Shown here piece after piece: positions 38,561 to 48,381 of a stretch of 64,000 nucleotides of DNA; position 1 is the stretch's first letter; every line of letters starts with the position of its first letter. The notes beneath the pieces were generated by a model. The model had not been told where the DNA came from. It made no database searches and saw only the letters and a list, made by a program, of their open reading frames with translations. This stretch comes from Lysinibacillus sp. 2017. Lineage in GTDB: Bacteria > Bacillota > Bacilli > Bacillales_A > Planococcaceae. The DNA lies in contig NZ_CP029002.1 of NCBI RefSeq assembly GCF_003073375.1, positions 1,102,001 to 1,166,000 on the forward strand, written 5' to 3'. The position numbers were made by a program, and so were the translations under genes.

Positions 38561-40387
38561 ATGGCTGGGAAAATACCTGAACATGTGATTGAGCAGATTC
38601 GTTCGCAGTCTGATATAGTCGATGTTATTAGCGATTATATGCAGTTAACGAAAAGAGGGCGCAACTATTTTGGATTATGTCCATTTCATGGTGAGCAAAC
38701 ACCCTCTTTTTCCGTGTCACAAGATAAACAGATTTTCCATTGCTTTGGCTGTGGTGCAGGCGGGAATTCGATAACATTCGTTATGGATATCGAACATATT
38801 GCATTTCCAGATGCACTTGTAAAGTTAGGGCAACGAGCAGGTATTCCTCTCGAATTGGACATACAGTCTGAACAATCAGATACGGCGAATCCTTTTTCAA
38901 AAAAAGAAGAACAAATGCGACAGGCACATACTTTTGCTGTAGAATTTTATCATCATATATTAATGAATACAGAAGATGGCGAGCCGGCATTAAATTATTT
39001 GCTTGAAAGAGGATTTACGCGTGAACAAATAGAAACTCATCAAATAGGATGGGCGTTACCAAATTGGGACACGCTTTCGATTCTTCTAGAACGAAAAGGG
39101 TACGATTTATCGGAAATGGCTGAAAGTGGGCTAATTATCCAAAAAGAAAGCGATGGTTCTCATTTTGACCGATTCAGAGGACGTATTATGTTCCCGATTC
39201 GTGATGAGAATGGTAAGACAATTGCGTTTTCAGGGAGGATTTTAAATTCTGATGGCGAAGAAGCCAAGTATTTAAATAGTCCAGAAACGCCAATTTTTCA
39301 TAAAAGTCAAGTGCTCTATAATTTAGATAAAGCGCGTGCGGCTATTCGGAAATCTAGGCAAGTGGTATTAATGGAAGGATTCATCGATGTTTTATCTGCA
39401 AATCGAGCCGGCGTTTATAATGCTGTTGCAACGATGGGCACGTCTCTAACAACTCAGCATATTACAAAGCTCAAACGCTTAGTTCAGCAAGTTACGATTT
39501 GCTACGATGGTGATAATGCTGGTTTTGAGGCTGCTAAACGTGCTGCAAAAATGCTCCATGACGAGCAGTTAAAAGTTGAAGTCGCCGTTTTACCAGATAA
39601 ACTTGACCCGGATGAATATATTCAAACGCATGGTCAAGAAGCTTTTACAAATCAAATAATCGAAAAACCACACGCTTATATCGCATTTATGATGATGCAT
39701 GCGAAGCGTGGTAAAAATTTTCAGTTTGAAAATGATACATTACAATACATTCAAGAAGTTCTAGAAACATTAAAAAACAACACTTCTCCTACTGAAAGAG
39801 ATTTATATATTCGTCAGTTAGCAAACGAAACGAATATTTCTCAAGAAGCGATTAGTACAGAGTTAAGAAAAATTGTTGCGGATGGTGCAAAAGAACAAAA
39901 ACGTAATCAAAATGCGTTGAGGCAGCCGATTGAACTTGTTCAAACGACGCGACCTAAAACAGCTACTGATCGTGCAGAAAGTTTGTTACTCTCTCACATG
40001 TTACATGATGTGAATATTGTTAATAAAGTGTTGAGAGAGGGAATTAATAAGCCTTTTATTCATGAAGAGTATTTAGCTGTATTTGTACGTTTAATTGGTT
40101 TTTATGAAGAGTATGAAATGGCAGATTTTCACCGATTCGTTGAGGAACTCAATGATAATGAATTACGAAAAATCGTTATGGAAGCGGCTTATATTGATCG
40201 TGATCCAGAAAACGGTGATGCCGAAGTGATTGATTGTATGAAACATATCGAAAAAAGACGTGTGAAAATGCAAATTGAGCAATTAATACATGATCAAAAA
40301 GAAGCGGAAAAGATGCACGAACATAGACGAGCACTTGAAATTGCCCAACAAATTATCCAGTTAACAAGATCATTAAAGGGCATATAA
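38561..40387 (+). CDS. dnaG: DNA primase DnaG
   Basis: 608-residue replication primase. N-terminal zinc-binding domain with [11 protein letters not shown] and [12 protein letters not shown] polymerase core with Toprim motifs [10 protein letters not shown] and CYDGDNAG, and a C-terminal helicase-binding domain (about 460-608). ATG 38561 gives the family N-terminus [14 protein letters not shown]; the frame from 38525 is longer without a ribosome-binding site. Confidence 0.97.
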   Translation: MAGKIPEHVIEQIRSQSDIVDVISDYMQLTKRGRNYFGLCPFHGEQTPSFSVSQDKQIFHCFGCGAGGNSITFVMDIEHIAFPDALVKLGQRAGIPLELDIQSEQSDTANPFSKKEEQMRQAHTFAVEFYHHILMNTEDGEPALNYLLERGFTREQIETHQIGWALPNWDTLSILLERKGYDLSEMAESGLIIQKESDGSHFDRFRGRIMFPIRDENGKTIAFSGRILNSDGEEAKYLNSPETPIFHKSQVLYNLDKARAAIRKSRQVVLMEGFIDVLSANRAGVYNAVATMGTSLTTQHITKLKRLVQQVTICYDGDNAGFEAAKRAAKMLHDEQLKVEVAVLPDKLDPDEYIQTHGQEAFTNQIIEKPHAYIAFMMMHAKRGKNFQFENDTLQYIQEVLETLKNNTSPTERDLYIRQLANETNISQEAISTELRKIVADGAKEQKRNQNALRQPIELVQTTRPKTATDRAESLLLSHMLHDVNIVNKVLREGINKPFIHEEYLAVFVRLIGFYEEYEMADFHRFVEELNDNELRKIVMEAAYIDRDPENGDAEVIDCMKHIEKRRVKMQIEQLIHDQKEAEKMHEHRRALEIAQQIIQLTRSLKGI

Positions 40388-40416
40388 CGCGATCTGTTTT
40401 AGAAGGAGGAAGGTTT

Positions 40417-41544
40417 ATGGCGGACAAGTCAAAACATTCAAAAGATACAGTGGTAAACGGCGTTTCATTAGAACAAGTAAAAAAACAAATTTTAGCAAAA
40501 GCAAAGCAAATTGGCGAAATGTCAATGAAGGAAATTTCAGATACATTGTCATTTTTTGAATTAGAAAATGAAGAAATTTTCAACTTTGCTGACGAAATTG
40601 AAAAACAAGATGTAACAGTTGAAGGAAAAGAAGAATTTGAAGAAGAATCATTAACGAAGCAAGAATCTAGTGAAGAAGCTTTTGATTTAAATGATTTAAG
40701 TGTTCCTCCAGGTGTTAAAATTAACGACCCAGTTCGTATGTATTTAAAAGAAATCGGCCGAGTTGATTTACTTTCTGCAGAAGAAGAAGTACGTTTAGCA
40801 GAACGCATTGAGCAGGGCGACGAAGAAGCACGTAAACGTTTAGCAGAGGCAAACTTACGTCTTGTAGTATCGATTGCAAAACGTTATGTAGGTCGTGGTA
40901 TGTTGTTCTTAGATCTTATTCAAGAAGGGAATATGGGGCTTATTAAAGCGGTTGAAAAATTCGATTACCGTAAAGGTTTCAAATTCTCAACTTATGCTAC
41001 GTGGTGGATTCGTCAAGCAATCACACGTGCAATTGCTGACCAAGCACGTACAATCCGTATTCCAGTACACATGGTTGAAACAATTAACAAGCTGATCCGT
41101 GTACAACGTCAATTACTTCAAGATTTAGGTCGCGAGCCATCTCCAGAAGAAATTGGTGAAGAAATGGATTTAACTCCAGAAAAAGTTCGTGAAATTTTAA
41201 AAATTGCTCAAGAACCAGTATCGTTAGAAACGCCAATTGGTGAAGAAGATGATTCACACTTAGGAGACTTCATTGAAGACTCAGAAGCACAATCTCCTTC
41301 TGATCATGCAGCATACGAGCTATTAAAAGAGCAACTTGAAGATGTGCTTGACACATTAACAGACCGTGAAGAAAACGTATTACGCTTACGTTTCGGTTTA
41401 GATGATGGTCGTACACGTACGTTAGAAGAAGTAGGGAAAGTTTTCGGCGTTACACGTGAACGTATTCGTCAAATCGAGGCAAAAGCATTACGTAAATTAC
41501 GTCACCCATCTCGTTCAAAACGATTAAAAGATTTCTTAGAATAA
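40417..41544 (+). CDS. rpoD: primary sigma factor SigA (sigma-70)
   Basis: 375-residue housekeeping sigma. Region 1.1 (about 1-80), region 1.2 ([13 protein letters not shown]), region 2 with [20 protein letters not shown]-type segment and [20 protein letters not shown], region 3 (HMVETINKL) and region 4.2 HTH ([18 protein letters not shown]). AAGGAGGAAGG ribosome-binding site. Second gene of the dnaG-rpoD operon, ended by the terminator at 41552. Confidence 0.98.
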   Translation: MADKSKHSKDTVVNGVSLEQVKKQILAKAKQIGEMSMKEISDTLSFFELENEEIFNFADEIEKQDVTVEGKEEFEEESLTKQESSEEAFDLNDLSVPPGVKINDPVRMYLKEIGRVDLLSAEEEVRLAERIEQGDEEARKRLAEANLRLVVSIAKRYVGRGMLFLDLIQEGNMGLIKAVEKFDYRKGFKFSTYATWWIRQAITRAIADQARTIRIPVHMVETINKLIRVQRQLLQDLGREPSPEEIGEEMDLTPEKVREILKIAQEPVSLETPIGEEDDSHLGDFIEDSEAQSPSDHAAYELLKEQLEDVLDTLTDREENVLRLRFGLDDGRTRTLEEVGKVFGVTRERIRQIEAKALRKLRHPSRSKRLKDFLE

Positions 41545-41551
41545 AATGATT

Positions 41552-41590
41552 AAAAAAGATGAGGAAACCAAAAATTTCTTCATCTTTTTT
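41552..41590 (+). terminator. intrinsic terminator of dnaG-rpoD
   Basis: AAAAAAGATGAGGAAA (41552-41567) pairs with TTTCTTCATCTTTTTT (41575-41590). Confidence 0.92.
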
Positions 41591-41731
41591 GTTTATAATA
41601 ATACGTATTTATAGTTGGAAAGTAGCGAATCGTGCATTGAATGTTGTTACTTTATGCTGATGTGTGAACAGTTTAATTTACTTACAATATTAGGTACATC
41701 AATACATATTAAGTAGATTTGGGGAAATGTT

Positions 41732-42286
41732 ATGTCAAATCCGAAAAAGCAAATTATTATGAATGAGATTACATTTTGGAAACAAAATAAACTGTTACCA
41801 GAGCATTACTGTGATTTCTTAATGACGTTGTATTCAGAAGGAAATAATGAACCAGAAAGTATTGGCAATGCGAAAAATGCGGTTCACAGTGTAGAAAAGC
41901 GAAGAAAATGGGGAATTGCTACATTTTTCCCAATCATAGCAGCAATCATTATCTTATTGTTATTTACAATTCAATACGAGTGGGTAGTAATAGCTATTGC
42001 AGCTATATTTGCAGTGAGCTGTTTAATGGGTGCAATTTATTTTGCAAAGAAAAATAACTTATTAGCTACAATGTTACAATTGGCGACAGCATTAGCAGCA
42101 CTAGGAATTACCCTGAAAATTTGTACCGCGTATTTTGCAGGAAACAATGTGATGCTTTACACTTTGCTTATTGTTAACTGTGTATTTTGGCTATTGAGTG
42201 GAATCATTATGAAAACGATCTATTTTACGATTTCAGGGGTCTTAGGGTTAATCGTTATAATTTCAGCGTGGATCTATTTTTTATAA
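41732..42286 (+). CDS. hypothetical membrane protein, 184 aa
   Basis: A soluble helical N-terminus of about 58 residues (MSNPKKQIIMNEITFWKQNK, LLPEHYCDFLMTLYSEG) is followed by five or six membrane helices to the C-terminus. TTGGGGAAATGTT ribosome-binding region. The N-terminal WKQNKLLPEHYCDFL-type segment resembles the start of other Bacillales membrane proteins of unknown function. No operon partner. Confidence 0.7.
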   Translation: MSNPKKQIIMNEITFWKQNKLLPEHYCDFLMTLYSEGNNEPESIGNAKNAVHSVEKRRKWGIATFFPIIAAIIILLLFTIQYEWVVIAIAAIFAVSCLMGAIYFAKKNNLLATMLQLATALAALGITLKICTAYFAGNNVMLYTLLIVNCVFWLLSGIIMKTIYFTISGVLGLIVIISAWIYFL

Positions 42287-42595
42287 TTATAAAATTTAAA
42301 AATAGAACAATTTTTAAAGTAGCTACTCTTTTTCTGAAAGAGGTAAGCTTCCATATTTTGATCATTTAACAGACAATCTACAAGTACTAATGTATAACCC
42401 AAATTAGTTACTTTCTTAAAAAATCATTTGCTACAAGAGCAAACTTTACTTTTGGCATGCCCAATTCGGGAATCAAAAAAGTATAGCCCTATGCTTTTTA
42501 ATTCAAATCAATGTGATTCAAATAAATAAAAACATACGCTATTAGCTAATGCGTATATTTATTATAAATTGTATCAATAAGAAGGTGTTTATGAA
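42287..42595. other. spacer with no supported gene
   Basis: AT-rich. A hairpin ATACGC ... GCGTAT (about 42534-42556) with a small inner ATTAG/CTAAT palindrome may be a weak terminator. Otherwise nothing recognisable. Confidence 0.35.
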
Positions 42596-42703
42596 TTGAT
42601 AAAGTTAGATTGGGTAACGCTGAAAATACTAGAAATCGTTCAATTTATGGACCAATACACATTAAATGAAAAAGATATTTTTGAAAAAGGAGTTTTGAAA
42701 TAG
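42596..42703 (+). CDS. possible small ORF, 35 aa
   Basis: TTG start 8 bases after AAGGTG; reads MIKLDWVTLKILEIVQFMDQ then YTLNEKDIFEKGVLK and TAG. It looks like a helix followed by a charged tail. Could be a true small protein or the remnant of a larger one; no family recognised. Confidence 0.25.
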   Translation: MIKLDWVTLKILEIVQFMDQYTLNEKDIFEKGVLK

Positions 42704-42844
42704 CTTAAAGGTACATGATAATATAATTCATCCCCTTTCGTATTTATAATTATTTACTCTAAAATTCATTTATTTCCTGTAAAAACACCTAATTTTCTAT
42801 TAGAATGAAAGTGTAAGTATTTGTTGACTGGGAGGATGAAGAAT

Positions 42845-43987
42845 ATGCATTTTGATTTATCGACAGAGCAAAGTATGTTACAGAAAATGATACGAGAGTT
42901 TTCGGATGAAGTTGTAGCACCAGGAGCAGTTGAACGAGATCGGACGAAGGCGTTTCCAGTAGATATTTTTAAAGAATTATCGGAAATGGGCATTATGGGA
43001 TTACCGTTTCCGGAACAGTATGGGGGAGCAGGTGCTGATACCATAAGCTTCGCTATAGTAACAGAAGAACTGAGCCGAGTATGTGCTTCAACGGGAATTA
43101 CATATTCTGCACATATTTCATTGGGGGGAGCTCCTCTATATTTATTTGGGACAGAAGAACAAAAACAAAAATATTTAACACCTATTTGTACGGGTGAATC
43201 ATTTGGGGCATTCGGTTTAACTGAGCCAAATGCAGGTTCCGATGCTGGAGGGACAGAAACTACAGCAAAGCTTGAAAACGGGAACTATTCCATTAATGGC
43301 TCCAAAGTATTCATTACGAATGCAAGTTACGCCAAGCACCTAGCGTTAACCGCAATTACTGACCGCCAAGGCGTCCAAAAAGAAATTAGTGCAATCATAG
43401 TACCAACCGATGCACAAGGCTTTACAATCAAATCTGAGTACGAGAAAATGGGTTTAAATGCGTCCAATACAACAGAGTTAATATTAGAAAATGTACAAGT
43501 ACCAGAAGAAAATTTACTGGGAGTTCGTGGAAACGGTTTCAAACAATTTTTAACGACATTGGACGGTGGACGTATTGGAATTGCAGCGATGGCAGTAGGA
43601 ATCGCACAAGGAGCTTTAAATAAAGCTGTACAGTATGCAAAAGAACGTAAACAATTTGGAAAAGCACTAGCCGATTTTCAAGCTACTCAGTTTAAAATAG
43701 CCGATATGGAGGTAAAAATACAATTAGCACGTACTTTTGTTTATAAAGCAGCATGGCTAAAAGACCAAGGGCGTCCATTCGGTAAGGAAGCCGCGATTGC
43801 GAAGTACTTTGCGTCTGAGATGGCCATGGAAGTATGTGATGAAGCGATTCAAATTCACGGTGGTTACGGTTATATGAAAGAGTATGAAGTAGAACGTTAT
43901 ATGCGTGACGCAAAGCTATTAGAAATCGGAGAAGGTACATCCGAAGTCCAAAAAATGGTTATTGCAAGACATATCTTGAAAGGATAA
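42845..43987 (+). CDS. acyl-CoA dehydrogenase (short-chain/butyryl type)
   Basis: 380-residue FAD acyl-CoA dehydrogenase. Seen: N-terminal helical domain, AFGLTEPNAGSDAGG (FAD/substrate), VFITNASYA, and the C-terminal IQIHGGYGYMKEYEVERYMRD and EIGEGTSEVQKMVIAR with the catalytic glutamate in GEGTSE. ATG 42845 follows GGAGGATG. Complete and unrelated in position to the decayed dehydrogenase at 11653, which it could functionally replace. Probably fatty-acid or branched-chain degradation. Confidence 0.93.
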   Translation: MHFDLSTEQSMLQKMIREFSDEVVAPGAVERDRTKAFPVDIFKELSEMGIMGLPFPEQYGGAGADTISFAIVTEELSRVCASTGITYSAHISLGGAPLYLFGTEEQKQKYLTPICTGESFGAFGLTEPNAGSDAGGTETTAKLENGNYSINGSKVFITNASYAKHLALTAITDRQGVQKEISAIIVPTDAQGFTIKSEYEKMGLNASNTTELILENVQVPEENLLGVRGNGFKQFLTTLDGGRIGIAAMAVGIAQGALNKAVQYAKERKQFGKALADFQATQFKIADMEVKIQLARTFVYKAAWLKDQGRPFGKEAAIAKYFASEMAMEVCDEAIQIHGGYGYMKEYEVERYMRDAKLLEIGEGTSEVQKMVIARHILKG

Positions 43988-44131
43988 TAACAAATTGTCA
44001 AAAATGTTACAAAGCTAGTAAAACTTGTGCGTTAGGTCTTTTCGTTTTATACAGAATGCAGTACAATTAGTATTGTTTACCAGGCGATAGTCTGGCTAGA
44101 ATTAGAATATTTTATGAGGGAGGGGAACGCA

Positions 44132-44470
44132 ATGAAAAACAATCCACTTATTCCTTACGTACTTATCATGGCATTCGGTATTGGACTAATTTTCTTCATG
44201 TCATTTGAAGGTGCATCGGATAAAAATAGTGCGGACGGAGATCATTCAGGCGAAACAGCTGAATTAAACGGTGAAGAAATTGCTAAAAATAGCTGTACTT
44301 CTTGTCACGGTGGTGACTTAACTGGCGGTATGGGTCCATCAATCGTAGGTTTAGATGCTGATCATATTAAAGATTATGCTTTAAATGGTTCACCAAGCGG
44401 CGCAATGCCTGCTGTACTTAAAACAGAAGCTGAAGCAGATGCTGTAGCAGAGTATATTTCTGGTTTATAA
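44132..44470 (+). CDS. cccA: cytochrome c550 (membrane-anchored)
   Basis: 112 residues: N-terminal membrane anchor (LIPYVLIMAFGIGLIFFMSF), a flexible acidic linker, and a class I c-type haem domain with CTSCHGG and an axial Met in GAMPAVL. Corresponds to B. subtilis CccA, which also lies next to sigA. GAGGGAGGGG ribosome-binding site before ATG 44132. Confidence 0.95.
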   Translation: MKNNPLIPYVLIMAFGIGLIFFMSFEGASDKNSADGDHSGETAELNGEEIAKNSCTSCHGGDLTGGMGPSIVGLDADHIKDYALNGSPSGAMPAVLKTEAEADAVAEYISGL

Positions 44471-44481
44471 TATCGACTTAG

Positions 44482-44519
44482 GTGTAGAAAACGGAGAAAT
44501 CCTACTTCTACACTTTTTT
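44482..44519 (+). terminator. terminator of cccA
   Basis: GTGTAGAA (44482-44489) pairs with TTCTACAC (44506-44513), followed by six T. Confidence 0.88.
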
Positions 44520-44610
44520 AATATCCGAAAATCCTTCAATACGAGACGTTTTGCGTATTTTTTTATATAATGAAAGTAACTTGTGAAATAGAAAAGAGGA
44601 ACTTTAAAAT

Positions 44611-45306
44611 ATGAACGCTCAAAAACTTTCAAAGCGACTAGAAAAGGTGGCATCTTTCGTCCCAACTGGCGCAATTGTTGCAGATATTGGTAGTGATCAT
44701 GCATATTTACCATGTTATTTAGTACATAAGGGAATTGCCGCGCGTGCGGTTGCAGGTGAAGTTGTAAAAGGTCCTTATGAATCGGCAGTACGCCAAGTTC
44801 GTACAGAAGGATTATCAGAAAAAATTACCGTGCGTATGGCAGATGGTTTAGCGGCAGTTGAAGAGTCAGACAAGGTTTCTGCAGTGACGATTGCAGGTAT
44901 GGGTGGACCGTTAATCGTATCGATTTTAGAGAAACATCCACACGCATTAAAGACTGTCACACGTCTTATTTTACAGCCAAATATTCACGCAAAAACTATC
45001 CGTGAATGGGCGTTAGGACACGGTTGGGCATTACAAGATGAAGTGATTTTAGAAGAGGACGGCAAAGTTTATGAAGTACTTGTATTACAGCGAGGCCCAA
45101 TGAAGTTAACAGAAGCAGAAATTTTACTTGGACCCAAATTAATGGTGAGTAAATCACCTGTATTTGTTGAAAAATGGTCACGTGAAGTCGCTAACTGGAA
45201 ACGTGTGCAACAAGCTATTGCGGCGGCCGAACCTACACCAGAAAACGAAGCGAAGCATCAAGAACTAGCGCATTTAATTGAACTTGTTCAGGAGGCAATT
45301 GCATGA
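44611..45306 (+). CDS. trmK: tRNA (adenine22-N1)-methyltransferase TrmK
   Basis: 231-residue Rossmann methyltransferase modifying A22 of tRNA. SAM motif VADIGSDHAYLPCYL, catalytic-region VTIAGMGGPLIVSIL, and a C-terminal helical region. AGAGGA ribosome-binding site. Its TGA overlaps the ATG of the Nif3 gene (45303-45306), the same pair as B. subtilis yqfN-yqfO. Confidence 0.95.
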   Translation: MNAQKLSKRLEKVASFVPTGAIVADIGSDHAYLPCYLVHKGIAARAVAGEVVKGPYESAVRQVRTEGLSEKITVRMADGLAAVEESDKVSAVTIAGMGGPLIVSILEKHPHALKTVTRLILQPNIHAKTIREWALGHGWALQDEVILEEDGKVYEVLVLQRGPMKLTEAEILLGPKLMVSKSPVFVEKWSREVANWKRVQQAIAAAEPTPENEAKHQELAHLIELVQEAIA

Positions 45307-46424
45307 GAACGGTAAATGGAAATGAAATTATCCAATTATTTGAATCATGGTCACCGAAAAAATACGCATGTATGCCGAATGATCCAATTGGTTTAGCCAT
45401 TGGTACGCTAAACAAATCTATTTCAAAAGTTTTAGTTACGCTTGATGTAACACATGAAGTCGTAGATGAAGCCATTGCGCAGGGGTGTGAGCTTATTATT
45501 GCGCATCACCCACCGATTTTCAGGAAGCTTTCAAATTTGCGTACAGATAACCCACAAGGCGCACTTTATGAAAAATGCTTGAAAAATGATATTGCAGTTT
45601 ATGCAGCTCATACGAATTTAGATGTAGCTCAAGGTGGTGTGAATGATTTGTTAGCAGACGCACTACAATTACAAAACCGTCAAATTTTAGAGCATTCATA
45701 CGAAGAAAAAATGATGAAACTTGCAGTATTCGTGCCTGTAGGAGGTGCAGAAAAAATGCGTGAAGCACTGGCAAAAGTAGGAGCAGGGCGAATGGGTAAC
45801 TATGATTCTTGTAGTTATTCAATGACTGGCGAAGGGCGCTTCCGTGGTTTAGAAGGTGCCAATCCAACAGTTGGTGAAGTAGGGGATCTTCATGTCGAGC
45901 AAGAGCAAAAAATAGAAGTGGTATTCCCGCAAACTATTAAAAATAAAGTACTAAAAGCAATGTTAAATGTACACTCTTATGAAGAACCTGCTTATGATCT
46001 TTTCCAGATGGATATTAGTACGAATGAACAAGGGCTGGGTCGAATTGGAAAACTAAAAGAGCCAATGACATTACGTGCATTTGCTGAATTTGTGAAAACT
46101 CAATTAGAGGTACCTTGTGTGCGCGCGGTTGGTCCAGTAGACGGGATTGTACAAAAGGTTGCTATAGTTGGTGGGGACGGTAATAAGTATATCCATTCAG
46201 CTAAATTTGCTGGCGCGGACGTATTCGTAACAGGAGATATTGGCTTCCATATGGCACAGGACGCGGAAGTTCAAGGACTTAGCATTGTAGACCCTGGACA
46301 CCATGTTGAAAAGGTAATGATTAAAGGTGTTGCAGAGAAAATGATGAAGCTTTGCGCGGATAAAAAGCTACCTGTTGAATTTATTCAATCTAAAATTCAC
46401 ACAGAGCCGTTTAAATTTATTTAA
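45303..46424 (+). CDS. Nif3-like dinuclear metal-centre protein (YqfO)
   Basis: 373-residue NIF3 family protein with the PII-like insertion domain (about 130-230, SYEEKMMKLAVFVPVGG, split here as SYEEKMMKL). Metal ligands are visible in AHHPPIFR, AHTNLDV and the C-terminal GHHVEKVMI. Sometimes annotated as GTP cyclohydrolase 1 type 2 homologue; real function unknown. Translationally coupled to trmK. Confidence 0.93.
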   Translation: MRTVNGNEIIQLFESWSPKKYACMPNDPIGLAIGTLNKSISKVLVTLDVTHEVVDEAIAQGCELIIAHHPPIFRKLSNLRTDNPQGALYEKCLKNDIAVYAAHTNLDVAQGGVNDLLADALQLQNRQILEHSYEEKMMKLAVFVPVGGAEKMREALAKVGAGRMGNYDSCSYSMTGEGRFRGLEGANPTVGEVGDLHVEQEQKIEVVFPQTIKNKVLKAMLNVHSYEEPAYDLFQMDISTNEQGLGRIGKLKEPMTLRAFAEFVKTQLEVPCVRAVGPVDGIVQKVAIVGGDGNKYIHSAKFAGADVFVTGDIGFHMAQDAEVQGLSIVDPGHHVEKVMIKGVAEKMMKLCADKKLPVEFIQSKIHTEPFKFI

Positions 46425-46435
46425 TGAAAATAGAT

Positions 46436-46477
46436 AAAAGTTGTTCTTTTGAGTTACTCAAAGGAACAACTTTTTTT
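46436..46477. terminator. bidirectional terminator inside the 3' end of the convergent gene
   Basis: An 18-bp stem with two mismatches (46436-46453 with 46457-46474), loop TTA, T7 tail. The loop is the stop codon of the minus-strand gene, so one arm also encodes its last residues KKSCSFE. Confidence 0.9.
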
Positions 46478-48301
46478 GCGTTGCATTAAAAATGGGTACG
46501 TTAAAATTAAGCCTGTCAAATATAAAAGGAATAAAAAGTAAAGTGGTGTCAAGTGGATAAAACTTGTGTATCCAATAGCAAAATGAGTACCGATTCCTGC
46601 TAAAAAGGCGGGGAGTGCCCCGGCAGCATATGTATACCATAGCCAACGTTCACCTGCACGGAACCCCCAAAGCGAAAGACATAACACAAGAATACCAACG
46701 CTAATCAATGCACTTCCAAATCCAGCGCGATCATGTGCAATGACTGGAAGCAACATGTCACTTAGAGAACGAAGCATGTCAGGGTCCATACACAAAAAGC
46801 TTATGTCAGTTGTGACGAACACTTTTGTTATTCCAATAATAGAAATAACGAAGCCTCCAATTAGTAACGCAAATCCCATGATAACGAATAAAAGCTGTCC
46901 ATATATACCACGTATCCACATATGATCATTTGTATCATGCCAAGATTGAGGACTACTTGTATGGTGTTTGCTTTCACGTAAACTTAATAAATAGATTGGT
47001 AGTAAAATAAGCCAAAAAAGACCATGTAACCAATCAAAATAACCATAGCCAATAAAAAGGAAAATTCCTAGAAAACCTATAATTGCGGCACTATGGAAGG
47101 CCTTTTTTGCCCAATGAAGCTTGAAACGCAAACCAAAATAGGCGAGGCTCATATATAATATCCCAGCAGAAATCATAGTTCCCGCTAGTGACATTCTATC
47201 ATGTGCCATGAAAGCTAAAATTTGTGGATTGATGAAATTTAATTGTTCGCGTGATAAACCAATGAATTTTTCATCATATTGTAAAATAACGGTCGTAAGT
47301 GCAAAATACAGTGCGATTAAGCCGCCAATAAAAATAGCGAGACCAAATAAAAATGACCAATGCCAATACGGAGAAGGAATTTTAGGGACTTTATCATATA
47401 AAAGCCGTTCGTGAATTCGCTTTGGTAATCCGGGCCCAGTTTTTACATAGCCTTCAGATAAGATGATTAAGTCGGCACCCGCATTTAATAAAACAAGGGC
47501 ATCTGACGGGGAATTTATGCTGCCACTCGTGATGATGGGGATACTTGGAAAATTATTTTTAATTGATTGCACTGTTTCTTTTATTGCAAGTAAGCCTTCA
47601 GCTTGTTCAATAACTCGGTCACCCAAGGTTGTGTAGGGGCCATCGATAATGACACCTTCTATTGAATTGAAAAGTCGAATTTCCTCATTCTCGAAAAGAG
47701 TCGAAATGATTTGGTAAATTGGAACGTCAACTTTGCCATCTAGTTGTTCAATATGATGAGTATACAAAAAGAAACCATCTACAAATGGTGACAGCTGTTC
47801 AATACATCGTTGTAATTCGACTGTACTTAAACTTTCATCCAATCGTGCGAAAATGGGGATATGTAATTTTTTTGTGATGACTAGTTGTAAGGCAGTTTTT
47901 AAAGGTACTTTTTCGCTTGTTTTAGAATAGGCAATCTGGTTTTGTTGCCAAACAGGTGGAATAACATTAGGCTGCTTTTGAAAAACAATAGGTCCAATTT
48001 CTAGAAAACCGAACCCAAGCTCCTGAAAGGCAACAGTTCCACATAATTGAGGGTCAAGTGAACTACTTAATCCAACTGGTGATTTGAAAAAAACCTTATT
48101 TACATTTTTATGTAATATTGAACTCGTTTCATTGTGTCCTAAAAATTCAATTAAATGCTTTCCGCCAGGGATAGAGGCAATTGTTTGCATGGAATGGTGG
48201 ATAAAACGACGACTTTTTTTGGCTTCTAGTTTAGATAAAATGACTTTTTTTAAAGGATGATACGACCAATCTGGCAATTCAAATACACCTCGTTTCTCCA
48301 A
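46454..48301 (-). CDS. dihydroorotate dehydrogenase-like barrel fused to a duplicated membrane domain
   Basis: 615 residues. Residues 1-310 resemble class 2 dihydroorotate dehydrogenase (GLSSSLDPQ, LGFGFLEIGPI, ITSGSINSPSDALVLLNAGAD, GPGLPKRI), but the catalytic NxSSPN segment is absent, so activity is doubtful. Residues 312-440 and 461-600 are two copies of a four-helix membrane unit, each with an AHDR motif (366-369 and 522-525) followed by ISxGIL, GxR, W and IGYxxF. A flavoprotein-to-membrane redox role is possible but is an inference. Ends inside the shared terminator. No operon partner. Confidence 0.75.
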   Translation of the reverse strand: MEKRGVFELPDWSYHPLKKVILSKLEAKKSRRFIHHSMQTIASIPGGKHLIEFLGHNETSSILHKNVNKVFFKSPVGLSSSLDPQLCGTVAFQELGFGFLEIGPIVFQKQPNVIPPVWQQNQIAYSKTSEKVPLKTALQLVITKKLHIPIFARLDESLSTVELQRCIEQLSPFVDGFFLYTHHIEQLDGKVDVPIYQIISTLFENEEIRLFNSIEGVIIDGPYTTLGDRVIEQAEGLLAIKETVQSIKNNFPSIPIITSGSINSPSDALVLLNAGADLIILSEGYVKTGPGLPKRIHERLLYDKVPKIPSPYWHWSFLFGLAIFIGGLIALYFALTTVILQYDEKFIGLSREQLNFINPQILAFMAHDRMSLAGTMISAGILYMSLAYFGLRFKLHWAKKAFHSAAIIGFLGIFLFIGYGYFDWLHGLFWLILLPIYLLSLRESKHHTSSPQSWHDTNDHMWIRGIYGQLLFVIMGFALLIGGFVISIIGITKVFVTTDISFLCMDPDMLRSLSDMLLPVIAHDRAGFGSALISVGILVLCLSLWGFRAGERWLWYTYAAGALPAFLAGIGTHFAIGYTSFIHLTPLYFLFLLYLTGLILTYPFLMQRKKSCSFE

Positions 48302-48340
48302 TTTACTCTACTATAGCATATGGTAAAGTAAAATTTGTAT

Positions 48341-48375
48341 AAAAAAACAGCTCCTTAAATAAGCTAAGGAGCTGT
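48341..48375 (-). terminator. terminator of dctP
   Basis: ACAGCTCCTTA / TAAGGAGCTGT perfect 11-bp stem (48347-48357 with 48365-48375); in the minus sense it is followed by seven U. Confidence 0.9.
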
Positions 48376-48381
48376 ATAAAT

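Noticed and set aside
42452-42470. Possible third sigma-54 promoter near TTTGGCATGCCC
   Set aside because: No TTGC at the -12 position with correct spacing, and no gene starts nearby.
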